This document shows, piece by piece, positions 38,926 through 50,380 of a DNA stretch of 64,000 nucleotides (the stretch's first letter is position 1; each line of letters starts with the position of its first letter). A program made the translations under genes and the position numbers. The notes below the pieces were generated by a model that ran no database searches, was not told the DNA's origin, and saw only the letters and a list, made by a program, of their open reading frames with translations. This DNA comes from Parus major. Lineage: Eukaryota; Chordata; Aves; Passeriformes; Paridae. The stretch lies in the NCBI RefSeq assembly GCF_001522545.3, contig NC_031773.1, forward strand, positions 42,081,494 through 42,145,493, in the 5' to 3' direction.

Positions 38926-39270
38926 TGTTACGGTGTGTGCCACAATGAGACCCCAGAGATCTCTGGCGTCTCTGGGCCTGGAGCACGCCACAGAAAATGC
39001 TGATGATTTATGACAAATGGATGGGTTCTCATTTGGCAATCCAACAACTGGCTTATTGAACACAACCTCAAACAGGTGCAGGGACAAGAACAGAATCAGG
39101 CTTAGGGCACAGGGTTAAATACAGGGCAAAAGGGGCGGGTCTGGGGGGGTCGAGGTCCAATAGGGAAAGTGGTGCGGGGGAGTGGATAAAGACAGGGAAA
39201 ACTAATGGGATAACAGGGTTGGAGTAATGCAGCAAAACAGAGACAATGGGGGTTAAGGGAAGGAAGAACA
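38926..39270 (-). mobile_element. Endogenous retrovirus LTR, probably solo, minus strand
   Basis: On the minus strand the segment starts TGTTCTTCC (39270) and ends CCGTAACA (38926), that is, TG...CA with short inverted ends. Inside are a C-rich U3 with a CCCGCCCC box (about 39130-39140), a TATTTAA TATA-like box (39115-39121) and, about 60 bases on, AATAAG in a CAATAAG context (39052-39057) as a likely poly(A) signal. A U5 with CAGAGATCTCTGG follows. The order promoter, poly(A), U5 is that of a retroviral LTR, and the style matches passerine ERV LTRs. No target duplication was found and the upper boundary is uncertain; it could reach about 39364. I see no gag, pol or env frame nearby. The 67-codon minus-strand frame inside it is not a gene. 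Confidence 0.68.
39115..39121 (-). promoter_or_regulatory. TATA-like box of the minus-strand LTR
   Basis: TATTTAA on the minus strand, preceded by GC-rich sequence with a CCCGCCCC (GC-box-like) element and followed about 60 bases later by a poly(A)-like signal. The spacing fits an LTR U3-R junction. Whether it still drives transcription cannot be read from sequence. Confidence 0.4.
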
Positions 39271-41498
39271 TTCTAGGAAGAGTACATAAATGGCAAACGG
39301 GGGCTGAACAAGGGTGACATCAATCCCCACAAACCATTAAAACACTAGAACCCAAAAGGCACCAAGATGCAGCTGCAAAGCCCATGGGAACAAGGTTTAC
39401 TCCACCCTAACCTGGAAGGATGGCTCTGCTCTCCCATGCCATCCCCTCCAGGGTCGAGGCACCTCAGTAATAGGCCCCTGGATCTCACAAAAAATCACTT
39501 TCTAGACTTTTCTAGCTACATTAAGGCAATTTCTACTGACTGTAGAGGAAGCCTATACACCTACTATGCATGCAGACCTTTTCCCAGACAGCAAATTTTT
39601 GATTCTGGGTTGAATCCCATTTTTTAAAATTGGCAAGGAAGAGACACAGCAATCAAACTCTTTCATTGTCAACAACTCACTATTGTTAATACCTGAGAAA
39701 ACACAGACTATTAAAATACCATCCAGAGAGAGAAAACAAATTCTAGTGTAAAGCATGAAGCTGGAAGCAATGTATCCCAGGATTTTGGATTAGATATAAA
39801 TGTGAGGCAGACTTACATAGCTGAGGAGTAGAACATTTCCTGACACCCTGGCAAAACACTTATATTCCATTCTCTCTTTTATTACAGAGGTTGTGAATCT
39901 ATATTTTTTACTACTGTAATACAGCCCTAAGAATCAAGCTATCACATGTGCTGTTCCTCTTCCTTCTTCCCATGGTCACTGCTCTGTGTAGGGATGTGTT
40001 AAATGTTTATTCATCCTAAAAGCAAGAGAAGGATTACATTTAACTGTGCCTGGGGCACTTAGCAAATAGAAGACCTCTGCTCCAGTTCCTGAGCTGTATC
40101 AAGTGGAAAACAACTTTGGGCTAAATTCAGAAGACAGAGAGCAGATGCTTTTGTTTTGATTTTTTTAATGTATATCAAATTTATCAATAACACAAATCAG
40201 TATGACTGAAACTGCAAACAAGGGATTATATGAGCTATTTATCCTTACTTTGACTTGTTGTTTTTTTCAAATGCATTTGGTCTAACAGTTACCATGAAAA
40301 AGCAGTGAAAGTAAATTAGAAGAAAACTCAAATAAAATTCTCTACTGCCTGCTAAAAGCCAGGAGTTCTATATCCTAGAAAGAACTCCCATACAAAGGCT
40401 CAATTCACATAAGTATAAAATATATTTTTAAAAACTTCATTTTAGGCCAGCAGGAAGTTAGTTTCATCAGCCTGGGGTTTTCTGAGAAAACAGTGGAAGC
40501 ATCCATTTTCCAGGATAACCACAAGAGATATTTATGATTAATCTGGCAACTCCGTTTCTTTTAAAGATAAGATCCTATTCAAATTAATGGTAATGTTTAT
40601 CTGCATGACTTATCAATACAATACCTAAAGGTAGTGACTTCTTTTTGTATATGTATACAGAGCAACAAAGCCATAGTAAATAATTTGTAAAGCAAATAAA
40701 GAGATACGGCTTTTGTGTGGAAGACCAGTCTAGTATCTAATTTAACTTCACACACTAAATTATATGTTGTCCACAAACATGAGCTATTCTCAGACAGGGG
40801 AGAGCCTTCCACCAGAAAACCATCCTTACCATTTCTATATTCAGTACATGCCAAGAGGACTACACCTGTCCTTCAGAAAGAACTATTGAAACATATTGCA
40901 CAGCAACAAAAAAACTTTAGAAGAAGCTATTGGAAAGCACTGAAAAAGAGATGTTTTCATCATCACCAAAAACTGACTTGGTTCTCATCTCCTTGTTTTA
41001 CTGGCTGAACTATGAGTATTCAGATGTAGGGAAAGAGAGTGAAGATGTAGGTCAAGTGCTGGGTAGAAATCCCAGGAACAGATCTAAAATTAATATCTCT
41101 TGATGGTACAGTAATACTGACAAAGATGCAGTCTACTATATATGTAATAAATATTTCCACCACTTGCTTTGTCAGATACTGAAAAGAAATGAAAAAGCAA
41201 ATACTGTGCAACTTGCAGACTATTTGACAACAGATAGGAATTTCATGGTTTTTTGGATGGATGATGGGTGGATCTTTAGAAGAAGTATGACTGGTCATGG
41301 TTCCCAAAAATTAACAAGGAATATTTGCTAAAATTCAGGGTTGTATGCTAAAAACACCCTGAGCTCTGTCACTGAGTCTTGTTAGGACTTAGGTGCAATT
41401 TTCCAGGACACCACTGGATTGTTCTTGGACTCCATTAGTTCCTGATGAGCATTTACGAATTGGTGTATGAGAAGACATCAAGAGTCATTGCATAGCGT
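39271..41498. other. Unannotated DNA, nothing recognised
   Basis: No gene or named repeat is seen. The first 150 bases are GC-richer and may include the outer part of the LTR at 38926-39270. The stretch at about 40140-40470 is strongly AT-rich. Open frames of 60 to 97 codons are unconvincing. Confidence 0.5.
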
Positions 41499-41540
41499 TC
41501 TTGTAGATGAACTTGCTCATCTACAAGATGAGCAAGTTCA
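41499..41540. repeat. Two overlapping perfect inverted repeats
   Basis: First hairpin: arms TCTTGTAGATGA (41499-41510) and TCATCTACAAGA (41517-41528), 12 bp with a 6-base loop. Second hairpin: arms TGAACTTGCTCAT (41508-41520) and ATGAGCAAGTTCA (41528-41540), 13 bp with a 7-base loop. The arms overlap, so only one can form at a time. Every arm position matches. The pattern is what a replication template-switch would leave. Confidence 0.95.
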
Positions 41541-43582
41541 ATAACCCTGACTTGTTATTGAAGGCTTGTAGCAGTGTTTGTAAGGGCTTTGTTCCCAGTT
41601 TTACCCTACTACAATACAAGCAATTTCTCTAATTAGAATCCTGTTTCTTTAATTGAACTTAATTGTGATGACAGTTGCTGCCATGATCCACAGAGCTGTG
41701 CGAAGTTTAGAATACTGACTACAGTTTTGGCTTTTCACCAGAGTCCAGATGAAGTGGGGGGTTTTTAACTGCAGAAAGGGAAGAAAAATAAAGAAATCCA
41801 GCCTTTGAAATAAGAAAGAAACATTCAACATTTCAAGGTCAAGGGCATGAGATGTAAGCCAGTGAAGGTTCTGCTTTTCATGCCTGTGGGCCCCTGTTAT
41901 GAAATTACTGCTTTGCGTTTGCCTTCTCCTTTTGCTGTCTTCCCCTCAATGCTTTGGTTGAAAGCAGGAAGTAGAGCAGTGGGTGGAAGCTCACATACAC
42001 ACATTAAAAAAAAAAAAAGTTAAAACATTTTCCATGGTCAGAGGGGGCTGGGGATTTCACAGAGGACAGAAAGATGTTTAATTTAAAACGTGGTGAATCC
42101 AAAACTGGTTGTGCCCACCTCTAGGCGTTAACCAAAACACAGCAGGCACATAAAGTTCCACTGAAAACACAGACCAAGCACAAAATGGAAAAGGTCAACA
42201 TAGGATGGTGAGGGCTTCAAGTGATGCAGAGAGAAAATTCCCCAGGAAAGTATTAGTGTGAACATAAGCCAGCTGTGTTATTTAATGATGGGAGGCAGGT
42301 TCTCTGTGGCTCAACTTTTTATGTATTTTTTTTTTTGTAACATCCAAGCATTCCACTTGTGCAATATTCACAGTTTGTGGAATCACTCATAAGTCTGCAG
42401 ATTTTCAGTGAAAAGCCATTAAAGCAACATGGTTCTGACTTTGCAATAAGAATGCCTGTTCTTTGTTTCTTGTTTGCTTGCACTGTACATCTCTGTTGCA
42501 GTTTCATGTTCTTTTAATTTTGATAGATTCTGATTAATTATGAAACTTAAGAAATACAGCTGGAACTGAGATTTAACTCTTTTTGATACCTCAAATCCCC
42601 TTGATGCTCAACAGGCATGCAGAAAGTTCTACAAGTCATCTTCTGAGTAAAAATACTGCCCAGGAGCCCACAGATACTGTCCAGACTGCTTCCTCCTCTC
42701 TCTTGCATTTACAACATTTAGCATGTACAAAGACCAGAAACTAGGCAAATCCCCCAGCTAGGATTGCCCTCTCCAAAGAGAAATTGCTGGTTCTGATGGC
42801 ATTGCCTTCAGCTGACCTTCCACTTTCCTTTCCCTGCGTCATGATGAAAAGGTTCAGCTGTAGGCTGATAAACATGTGAGAACATGAAGAAATCCTGTAA
42901 ATGGGGACTGTTGGGCCTTCAACTGCAGTGAATTAGTGCATATGCTTGCTTCAGTCATGATCTGTCTGCTCACCAGCCAAGAGCCTATGGTCCTACAGCT
43001 CACTTTGTGGTGTTTAGGTACAGACAGAAAGATATAACCTCTCCTAGTTTAAGTTCAGCTGTGAGCATGGCACTTTATGTTTCCACACCAGGTGGATATC
43101 ATAGCAACCACATCTTGAGGAGGAGAAAAACCAAAACATTGTGAGGCTGCAAACCTGCTTTCTTTTACAATCTCTTATTTTCAGGTGCTTGTATCTATAA
43201 CAAACAGCTGCACATGAGGTTGAGTTTTTCCAGACAAAGACATTGTTCTAAAGGTAAGCAATTATTTTCAAAAGTAGGCACAAAAGCATTGCGGAACTAT
43301 TATCTGAGAGGTGAGAGGAGTTGCAAACACCTCTTTCTTACAATAAAAAGTTATCTGCTCTCCCACTGACCTATTCTGTATCAGAGCTGACTGATTTTCA
43401 GCACTCAGCATGTTTAGCTTATACATACTTAAGCTCCTATAATGTGCCACACGAAAGCAAAGGTACACTTTGAAGAGAAGTATTTATGGGCTGTGTTCAG
43501 GCAACAGCAAGATCACAGATACCAAAGGAAGAGCTCTGATAAAGCAGCAGCAGGCAGGGTACTCTGATAAGAACGCTTGAGC
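41541..43582. other. Unannotated DNA, nothing recognised
   Basis: No gene, RNA or named repeat is seen. An A13 run lies at 42006-42018 and a T-rich run near 42329. All open frames are short. Confidence 0.55.
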
Positions 43583-44090
43583 TGTAGCATATTGAATTGG
43601 CTGGGATGGATTTAACTTTCCCCACAGCAGCCCTCAGTGCTGTGCTGTCTGTTGATGCTAGAAATGGGTTGATAACTCAGTGGCACAGCACCAAGGCTGT
43701 CTCTCGAACATTCCCCTCTCTCCAGCAGGTATGAGGTGCTCAGGATTTTGGAAGCAAACACAGCCAGGACAGGTGACCCAAGCTGAGCGAAGGAATATTC
43801 CATATGGCAGCTGCTCAGCAATGTAAGCCAAGGGAAAGGCAGGAGATGAGAGGGAGGACATTCGTTATTACTATGAGTACTGAAGTTCTGCTTCCCAAAA
43901 AATGGGAAGTACAGAATAAATCATTTCCTTTGCTTCCAATTGTGACCTTTGCCTTTGGTTTATTAAATTTCCTTTTTGTGAGGAAACACCTCAGGTATTT
44001 CCATCTTACTTTCTTATTCCAGCTATACTGCTGAGGAGGAAAGAGATAGAGTGGCTTTGTGGGCACCTAATTATCTACAATACCACTCCA
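43583..44090 (+). mobile_element. ERVL-like solo LTR, plus strand, degraded
   Basis: About 500 bases matching the layout of avian ERVL-type LTRs as I know them. An AATTGGCTGGGATGGATTTA start is followed by CAGCAGCCC and GTGCTGTGCTGT stretches, then ACACAGCCAGGACAGGTGAC with GACCCAAGCTGAGCGAAGG. Next come GGAATATTCCATATGG and CTCAGCAATGTAAG, the last where the family normally has its TATA box. Then TTTATTAAATTTCC holds a poly(A)-like ATTAAA (43962-43967), and the end is a GTGGCTTTGTGGGCA block. The TATA site is degraded, so promoter activity is unlikely. No internal viral sequence adjoins either side, so it is a solo LTR left by recombination. Boundaries are good to roughly 10 to 20 bases and no target duplication is evident. 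Confidence 0.8.
43962..43967 (+). terminator. Poly(A) signal (ATTAAA) of the ERVL-like LTR
   Basis: ATTAAA within GGTTTATTAAATTTCC, at the place where the family carries its polyadenylation signal. It may act on transcripts crossing the region, but that is not shown by sequence. Confidence 0.45.
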
Positions 44091-47000
44091 GTCCCTCCCT
44101 GCTCCTATTTTATTTCTTTCCCAAGGAGACATCACCTAGGGGAAAAGTACTCTGGTTGGTAAATTCTCACAGCTTCAGAGATACAGAGATTGTATTTCCA
44201 GCTGAAAGCCTGAGTTACTAGGGAGGCTGGAATTAAAACATGTTTCAGCCTGTAAATCACAGGACTATGTGCCATAGGCCAAACTCTGTTTTGATTTGGT
44301 ACAGCTTAAAGAGATTCCTATCAGAGAGCCCCACATAAACATTAAAAAAAAAAAAAAAATTCACATTTCTAACCCCACAGCAAGGAGCAGATGTTATTTT
44401 CCATGATTCACTTACGGGTTAAAAAAGTCAACAGAAGTGTTACAAAATGTTCAGTCCTGTTCAAAAATACCTACTAGCTATACATTAAGCAATCCTCCAA
44501 ATACATGATAACTTCTGGGAATGTCAACCAAAGAGTGTACAGAGTGGCTGGTAAATTGCCTTTGAGTCAAAAATAGCAGTGTGTTTGTTGAGCAAGGCCA
44601 TTACAGTAGTGCAGAACTTGTGGTCGGCACCCGCTGGATGTTGCTGAGTCTGCAATTTCACGGCAATACAAATATCAACAGACTTGCCAAGCAGCACAGA
44701 GGCCATTTATTGTAACTAAGAAACTGCAGGATATATTCAAGACTGATTTATTAGAAACTTCATCAGCAGTGGAGTTAGGATTTCCCCATTAGAACCTTTT
44801 GAAGTGCAAATGTGAACAAAATTGCGCTGTATTGCAAAACCAACATGTTTTATACAAAGCTTTGCATATGATTTTGATTTTTAAATGCACAAGTCTGAAC
44901 ACATTCTTTGGAATGTTTGTTTGGATTTTTTTTCCAGCTGGAGATACACTCAGATCTAAGTACATCAAAAGATAAAGTAGCTCCACTAAAGTTTCTCCAG
45001 GGAAAAGACATAGCAATCCCAACTATTGAAAGAAACTGGCAATTTACATGAGATGAGCTGTACTTGGCAGCAGCAAAGTACATTTCTGGCCCTCTGTCAT
45101 ATCTCTGTATCTCACAGTCATTTCTGAACTTTATTATTACAACAATCTTGTAAAGAATGGCCTTATTTTTCTTGCACAGTGTGTATTTTATGTGTATAGA
45201 AACTGATAAAAAGATCTCAAAATGAGTTTTGGGAGTGATGAAGGAAATCAGCAGCTTCTTTTGGTTAATTCCATGAACAGAAAAGAACAGAATCTGTTCA
45301 GTTACTTATTGGGAACTATTCATACTGTAGCTAGATAGCTGCAAAAGTACCAAAAATCTTACATATAGTCAGGAATCACCACAGGATCATTGTGTTGCCA
45401 TCTGCACCCTTTGCTTTCTTGATCCTCTGGAGATATCCAGAAGATTTTTTAACAAGATATAGAATCAAAGTGTTTGGTTTTTTTCTGTAATCTAGCTATA
45501 GGTACCTATAAAATTATTTTAAATTAAACAATATACTCCAGGTATGTGTCATTTCTACTGTAATCTTTCAAAGTTTCTGTAGGATCCTATTATGATTCCA
45601 TTCTATTTTTGTTTTTCTACAGAAGCCCAAATACCAAACACTGACATTTCCATAAAATGTACATTCCTGACACTCATTACCACGACATCATCTCATCCAA
45701 GCAGCAGTCGAGTGACTAATATCTTTCAGTTCCTCACTCCACTGCTGCCTGTTCCAGATTTCTTTACCACCTAAGCTTATTTCATTAGGTTTTCAAGTTA
45801 ACAGGTACCCTGATAAGAGTTTTCTGCAAGTGGAAATCTAAGAGCAGTATGCCTTCCCACGTGCTCTTAAACCTGAGCTTCTGAAGGCTTGAGGGGTGGC
45901 AGGGAAGGGAGGAAAGTCAGGAGAGATGAGAGGGAGTCTCTGGGTGCTGCTGATAGAGCTGGTGGGGCTGTCAGTCCTGCTCGTGGGAGCTACATGCACA
46001 GCAGCAATGTACCATTGCCTATTCAGCTTGTGTGATTTAGCTTACTAAGTAAAACTGCCAGACGAGATTTGTTGGGGGGTTTTTCTGCCAGCATTTAGAG
46101 GATAGCTCTGTCCTCACTGAACCACAAATAGTACCATCCAAGGATGATGCTGAGGAAATACGATATATAGGAAATAAAAAACAGAATGCTTCAAGGATTT
46201 TAATTTGAGGCTGAGACAAGTTTCAGGAGTATGAATTGACATTTAGTTAAGGGAGCAGAAAGCAAAAAGAAAGGAGTGGTTAAAACAAAAATATCAGTCT
46301 AAAATTGTTATAAGTTGATGTTTTTAAGGTGTTGAGGTTGTTGGTTTTTCCATTTTTAAAAGCTAAACATGAAAGTTCTTCTTCAAAAAGCCAGCCATCT
46401 GGCTCTTCCTGGATTTTAATGCAGCCCCTGAAATCTGATCTGAATTAATATAGGCAATAGTGTTCTTTGAAGTTAGCAAGCACATAAACACAAAAGCTTT
46501 ATCAGTAGGGCCATTCATACAGCAGTAAGTGATTGTAGAGTAAATTTATCCAGCCACAGCCTGTCCCAGCACAGAAACCATTCCCAACAAAGCATCTAAT
46601 TTCGAGGGTGGGATCCCACTCTCTGAGCACACACAGTCTCCAGTTACACATGTGATGTGGGGGGCACTAAATGGGAACAAGAGTGGAATTGACCCTGTGA
46701 CCTCTAGGACAAGCTGCAGGGTTGTTATGCAGGCATCTGCAGCCTCAGCAGCTCCATGATTGTATAGCAACAACAGTGTGCTGAAGCTTTAAAAAGAACT
46801 GAAAACAAAGTTCTTCTTGTGTTGTTCAATAGCTACGCAGTGTCAAAGAGCCTGTCAGGGTCTCCTTCTCAGGATGGAACAGGACAAACTGATCTGTGGT
46901 CTTTCATTTTACCCCTCTGCCCAGCACAACAGGACAACAGACTCCTCTAGCTCTCTCTTGTGGGAGACATCCTACCCACAACTTCCTTCCTATAGTCCAG

Positions 47001-48111
47001 ATTAGCAACAAGTTCTGTCAACATCAAAATAGTTCAGAAGGTGTGTTAATAATGTGGAACATAGAATTTTATGAAGTGTCTGATTAATCTCTGGGGTATA
47101 CTATACCATCAGAAAACCATTCAGGTTTTCCCCAAAATCAGCAGGACATTGTTAGGCAGCAAGATCTCCCTCAGCTCCACTTGCCTCATCTTCCAGTTCC
47201 CATCTGTCAGGATTGTCACCTGCCAGGGACATTTTCAGATGAAGTCATCAGCTCAACATCCTTATTTCCATCACCATCTCCTTTCTTCCAGCTACACCTC
47301 CACCTCTGGAGATGTCACAGTGTGAAGAAGTCACAACTTCATTAAACCACAAAGCTGATTAGATACAGACTGGTCTGAGACTGATATTTTCTATCATGGC
47401 CAGGAAAGGCCCAATTTACATGAAACCGTGGCAGCTCCAGGATCACATGTTGGATTTTCATGCAACTTTTTCTGCATAATTGCACTTTCCCGGCAATTAC
47501 AATGTAAGTTTCTAATATGGCAGGCATTCTTACCTTCAGCTTTGTCCTAAAAAATTGTCTGCAGGTAATAGTTCATTATTCATTACTGTTGTTCTCCAGT
47601 TTTGCTGTTCACGTCTCGTATCACAGTCTAATTCAGAAATCTTTTTCTATGGGGCACTTTATTATTTTGAAAAAAATGTTTCAACTGCTTGATGGTTGGA
47701 ATAGGTACTAGTAGTTACAGATCCACATCTGTAATTTCTTCCAAATTACCTAAACTTAATCTCACATCATACATGAACTTTTCCTGAAAATTATGTCTAG
47801 CTACTTAAATTTGAGTATAACAGTTTAGAACAACTCCAGCACTCATTTTACCTCTAGCTAACAAATAAATTGGTAAGATTTTTATTTCAATAGGTCTATG
47901 TTCCTCTGCCAAAAAAAAAAAAAAGCTCCTTTGAATTGTTTGAACTATGTCTGTCATAGAAAGCATATAAATAGTTTCCAGGCTCTCGCTGTAATTTTGA
48001 AACTGATATAATATATTCCCAACCCTGCACATGGCTTCTTCCTATTATTATATTATTTTCATATGGCATGCTAGCATAGTTTTCTGTCTCATATTTTCTT
48101 CTGTGCAAGAC
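44091..48111. other. Unannotated DNA between two LTRs
   Basis: No gene is supported. An A16 run lies at 44344-44359 and an A14 run at 47911-47924. A TTTTTCTACAG acceptor-like site near 45621 is followed by about 50 open codons to 45774 without a convincing donor or known homology. The two flanking LTRs are of different types, so this is not the inside of one provirus. Confidence 0.55.
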
Positions 48112-48549
48112 TGTCCCAGTTCCAGCCAGGATAGGGCTGGATTTTGCAGTACACGGGAAGAGACATGGATAGCACCTGGATGTTATTCTGCACCACTTCA
48201 TCTTTTCTGGGGTGGGCAAAGGGGTCTCTTCCAGCTCCAGCATGGTGTAGTGTGGTGGAGGGAGTGGCTGGGTTTTGTCTTCAGGTGAGGGGGTTCCATG
48301 TGGATTGTTTGCCTCTTTCTTGTACCCTGTGGCATTCTAGTTCCTGCTGCTCATTTTCTGATCTCATGGCTGTTTCCAGTAAGTTGTCTTATCTCAACCC
48401 ACGGTCTTTACTTTTTCTGCCTCCAATTCTCCCTTCCATCCCACCCCAGGGAAAAGGGGAGAGGGGAGGGGGAGCAAGTGAGCACCACATGGTTTGGAGA
48501 GTCTCAGTGGGAGCACTAAACTGGGGAGTACCATTCCTTAACCACAACA
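48112..48549 (+). mobile_element. ERV solo LTR (ERVL-like), plus strand, with likely target duplication
   Basis: The element runs from TGTCCCAGTTCCAGCCAGGA to ...ACCACAACA, so it has TG...CA ends. Diagnostic blocks are GGATAGGGCTGGATTTT, GCTCATTTTCTGATCTCATG, GCTGTTTCCAGTAAGTTGTC, TTATCTCAACCCACGGTC, CATCCCACCCCAGGG followed by a G-rich purine run, and AACTGGGGAGTACC near the end. These are the hallmark 3' blocks of a widespread avian LTR group. AAGAC (48107-48111) and AAGAT (48550-48554) flank it, a probable 5-bp target duplication with one change. At 438 bases it appears full length and solo. The 144-codon plus-strand frame at 48144-48578 is a by-product of the LTR. Confidence 0.88.
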
Positions 48550-49657
48550 AAGATGCACAACAAGAAAGTGACAACTAAGGTTAATGTGTCTGACCCAGCA
48601 ACATGACTCCACAGAGGTCCTATGCCAGCCTTGAGGTACACTGAGCAAGGCAGGAGGGAGAGCTGTCTACCAGCCCCATGGCCCCTGTGGCAGCAGCTCT
48701 CATTCACCTTTTGCACAAAAACTCCTGTGACATAACACACTTTTACTCAGGACCTGGGTCCTGGCTCCTTTTTCACTTCCACTAACATTACAGGGAGCCA
48801 GATCCCAAGCTGTGGATTTGCACTAAGTGAGACAGAGTCCTCTGTCTGAGGATGCAAGATTATTTACAGTATTTCTGAATCTGACGGCTCAAGTCTTGTA
48901 CAAATGCAGCCAGTATTTCTCAGATGCTGGCCCTCTGGGTCCTGGAAAGTATCCTGAGCTGTGCTTGCGGGGCATTCAGTATGAGAAAGGTCTCTAGACA
49001 AGATAAGGATTCAGGAAAGTACCATAACAAACACAGGAACAGATAGTGATCATGGTGCATTCGGGCATTTTCCTCACTGCTACAAGAAACAGTGATGGTA
49101 AAAATCAATTTTATGAGATTAGAAACAGTTGAGCTGCCCACGGAGCTGGCTGAGATGTCAAGATGCAAGGGGTGGGGAGGAAGGAGCAATTGTCACTTCT
49201 TTTCCAAGTTAGGCAGAGGACTTTGAATTCAGCCTGCCCCCCTGGTCATTTATAAAGGTTTAGTGTAAACAGAACCAACAGACTTGTGATTAACATCCAC
49301 CAAATATTATTTCTTCCTTTTCTGTATTTGTTGTAAAGACATACATGCTCCCCTCAGCAATTAATGTAATCGAGAAATAAAAACTATTTTTTCAACATGT
49401 AAAACTTTCTAAAGAAGAAATACCCATCAAGCCCAGGCACAGTCCTAGACACTAGTATATGATAAATTCTTCTTCCAAGAAAGCCTTTGACAGGTGTGTG
49501 AATTTCCAAAGGCATGGCCAATGCTCAGTCACTCCAGTAGCTCCCCAGAGAATGCCATACACAAAACACTAGCTGGACACAGCCCATAATATTGGCAAAC
49601 AATCAGAAATGAAACCAGACAGCTACCACTATTTCATCTGCTTTTTCTTTTCTTCCA
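48550..49657. other. Unannotated DNA, nothing recognised
   Basis: No gene, RNA or named repeat is visible. Open frames are short. Confidence 0.55.
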
Positions 49658-50380
49658 ATGAGCCTTTGTGGGGAGTGTGCATACACACACAATTGCAAAT
49701 ATGGGCATTTAGGGGCTCCTGTGAGCAGGGGGATACAGGCAGCTGCTTTTGCATGGGGTGATAGGATGTACATGCCAGGAGCATCTCCCCAGAGCAGGGG
49801 GGAGGAGAAGTTAGAGAGCCCCCAACTTGGGCACTCCTATCGTGGGACCAGTGTGTGCCTCCAATGGGAACAGACTTGTGGGGAGGTTTCCTGTTCTGTA
49901 AACTCTGCCTTTTGTTTCCTGCGGTTCACAGGCCAGCAGTGCCCAGGACCACGTCTGCCTTGGAGAAGGCAAGCCCATGTGAAATCCACCAGCAATTACT
50001 TCAGAGGTGGATTGATATTAAATACAAACACCAGCATTTCTTACATGTATTATTATAGACTTAGCAGCATCAGTTCTTCTGCATGTGAGCAAAGCAAGAC
50101 TCAGCAGTCTAGCCTGAAACTGCTTACCAAGGAGATTGCCTCAGTTTTTCATTTGGGAGATGTGTATTTGAGGATTTACAGTGACCCTTGCTCTGGCACC
50201 AGACCCACTGGCACACACCACCCAGGCCATGCAGGAGGATTTGGGGGTAGCAGTGGAGCAAAGCAGAATATAACACATCTTTCTTACATAAAAGAAATCT
50301 ATATTAGACCATGCCAAAACAGCTGGTGGACTGCTTGGGTCATTTCAGTCATGCTCCTCTTTAAGCACTGTTTTCTTTAA
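49658..50380 (+). other. Unexplained 240-codon open frame, coding status unsupported
   Basis: The longest gap-free open frame in the window. The first ATG has a weak start context (C at -3, A at +4). The product is rich in cysteine and serine, with CGEC near the N-terminus, a YMYYY cluster near residue 130, and a hydrophobic C-terminal end (WVISVMLLF). I recognise no domain and no homologue. The first half is GC-richer than the surroundings, which lowers stop frequency. An acceptor-like GCGGTTCACAG ends at about 49931, so an exon could begin there, but no clear donor follows. It could be a lineage-specific gene, part of a long non-coding RNA, an unrecognised repeat, or chance. I lean to chance or non-coding. 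Confidence 0.15.

Noticed and set aside
43612..44066. Several 67 to 83 codon frames on both strands
   Set aside because: They are by-products of the ERVL-like LTR sequence.
45453..45482. ATAGAATCAAAGTGTTTGG, reminiscent of a reversed CR1 tail
   Set aside because: The following CR1 blocks are absent, so the match is too short.
45622..45774. About 50 open codons after TTTTTCTACAG
   Set aside because: Low-complexity threonine/serine/proline-rich peptide with no donor and no recognisable homology.
48144..48578. 144-codon plus-strand frame
   Set aside because: It lies almost wholly inside the solo LTR at 48112-48549 and runs out into its flank.
50136..50165. GCCTCAGTTTTTCATTTGGG, resembling part of a MIR-type SINE
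   Set aside because: Only a short stretch matches and neighbouring SINE blocks are not visible.
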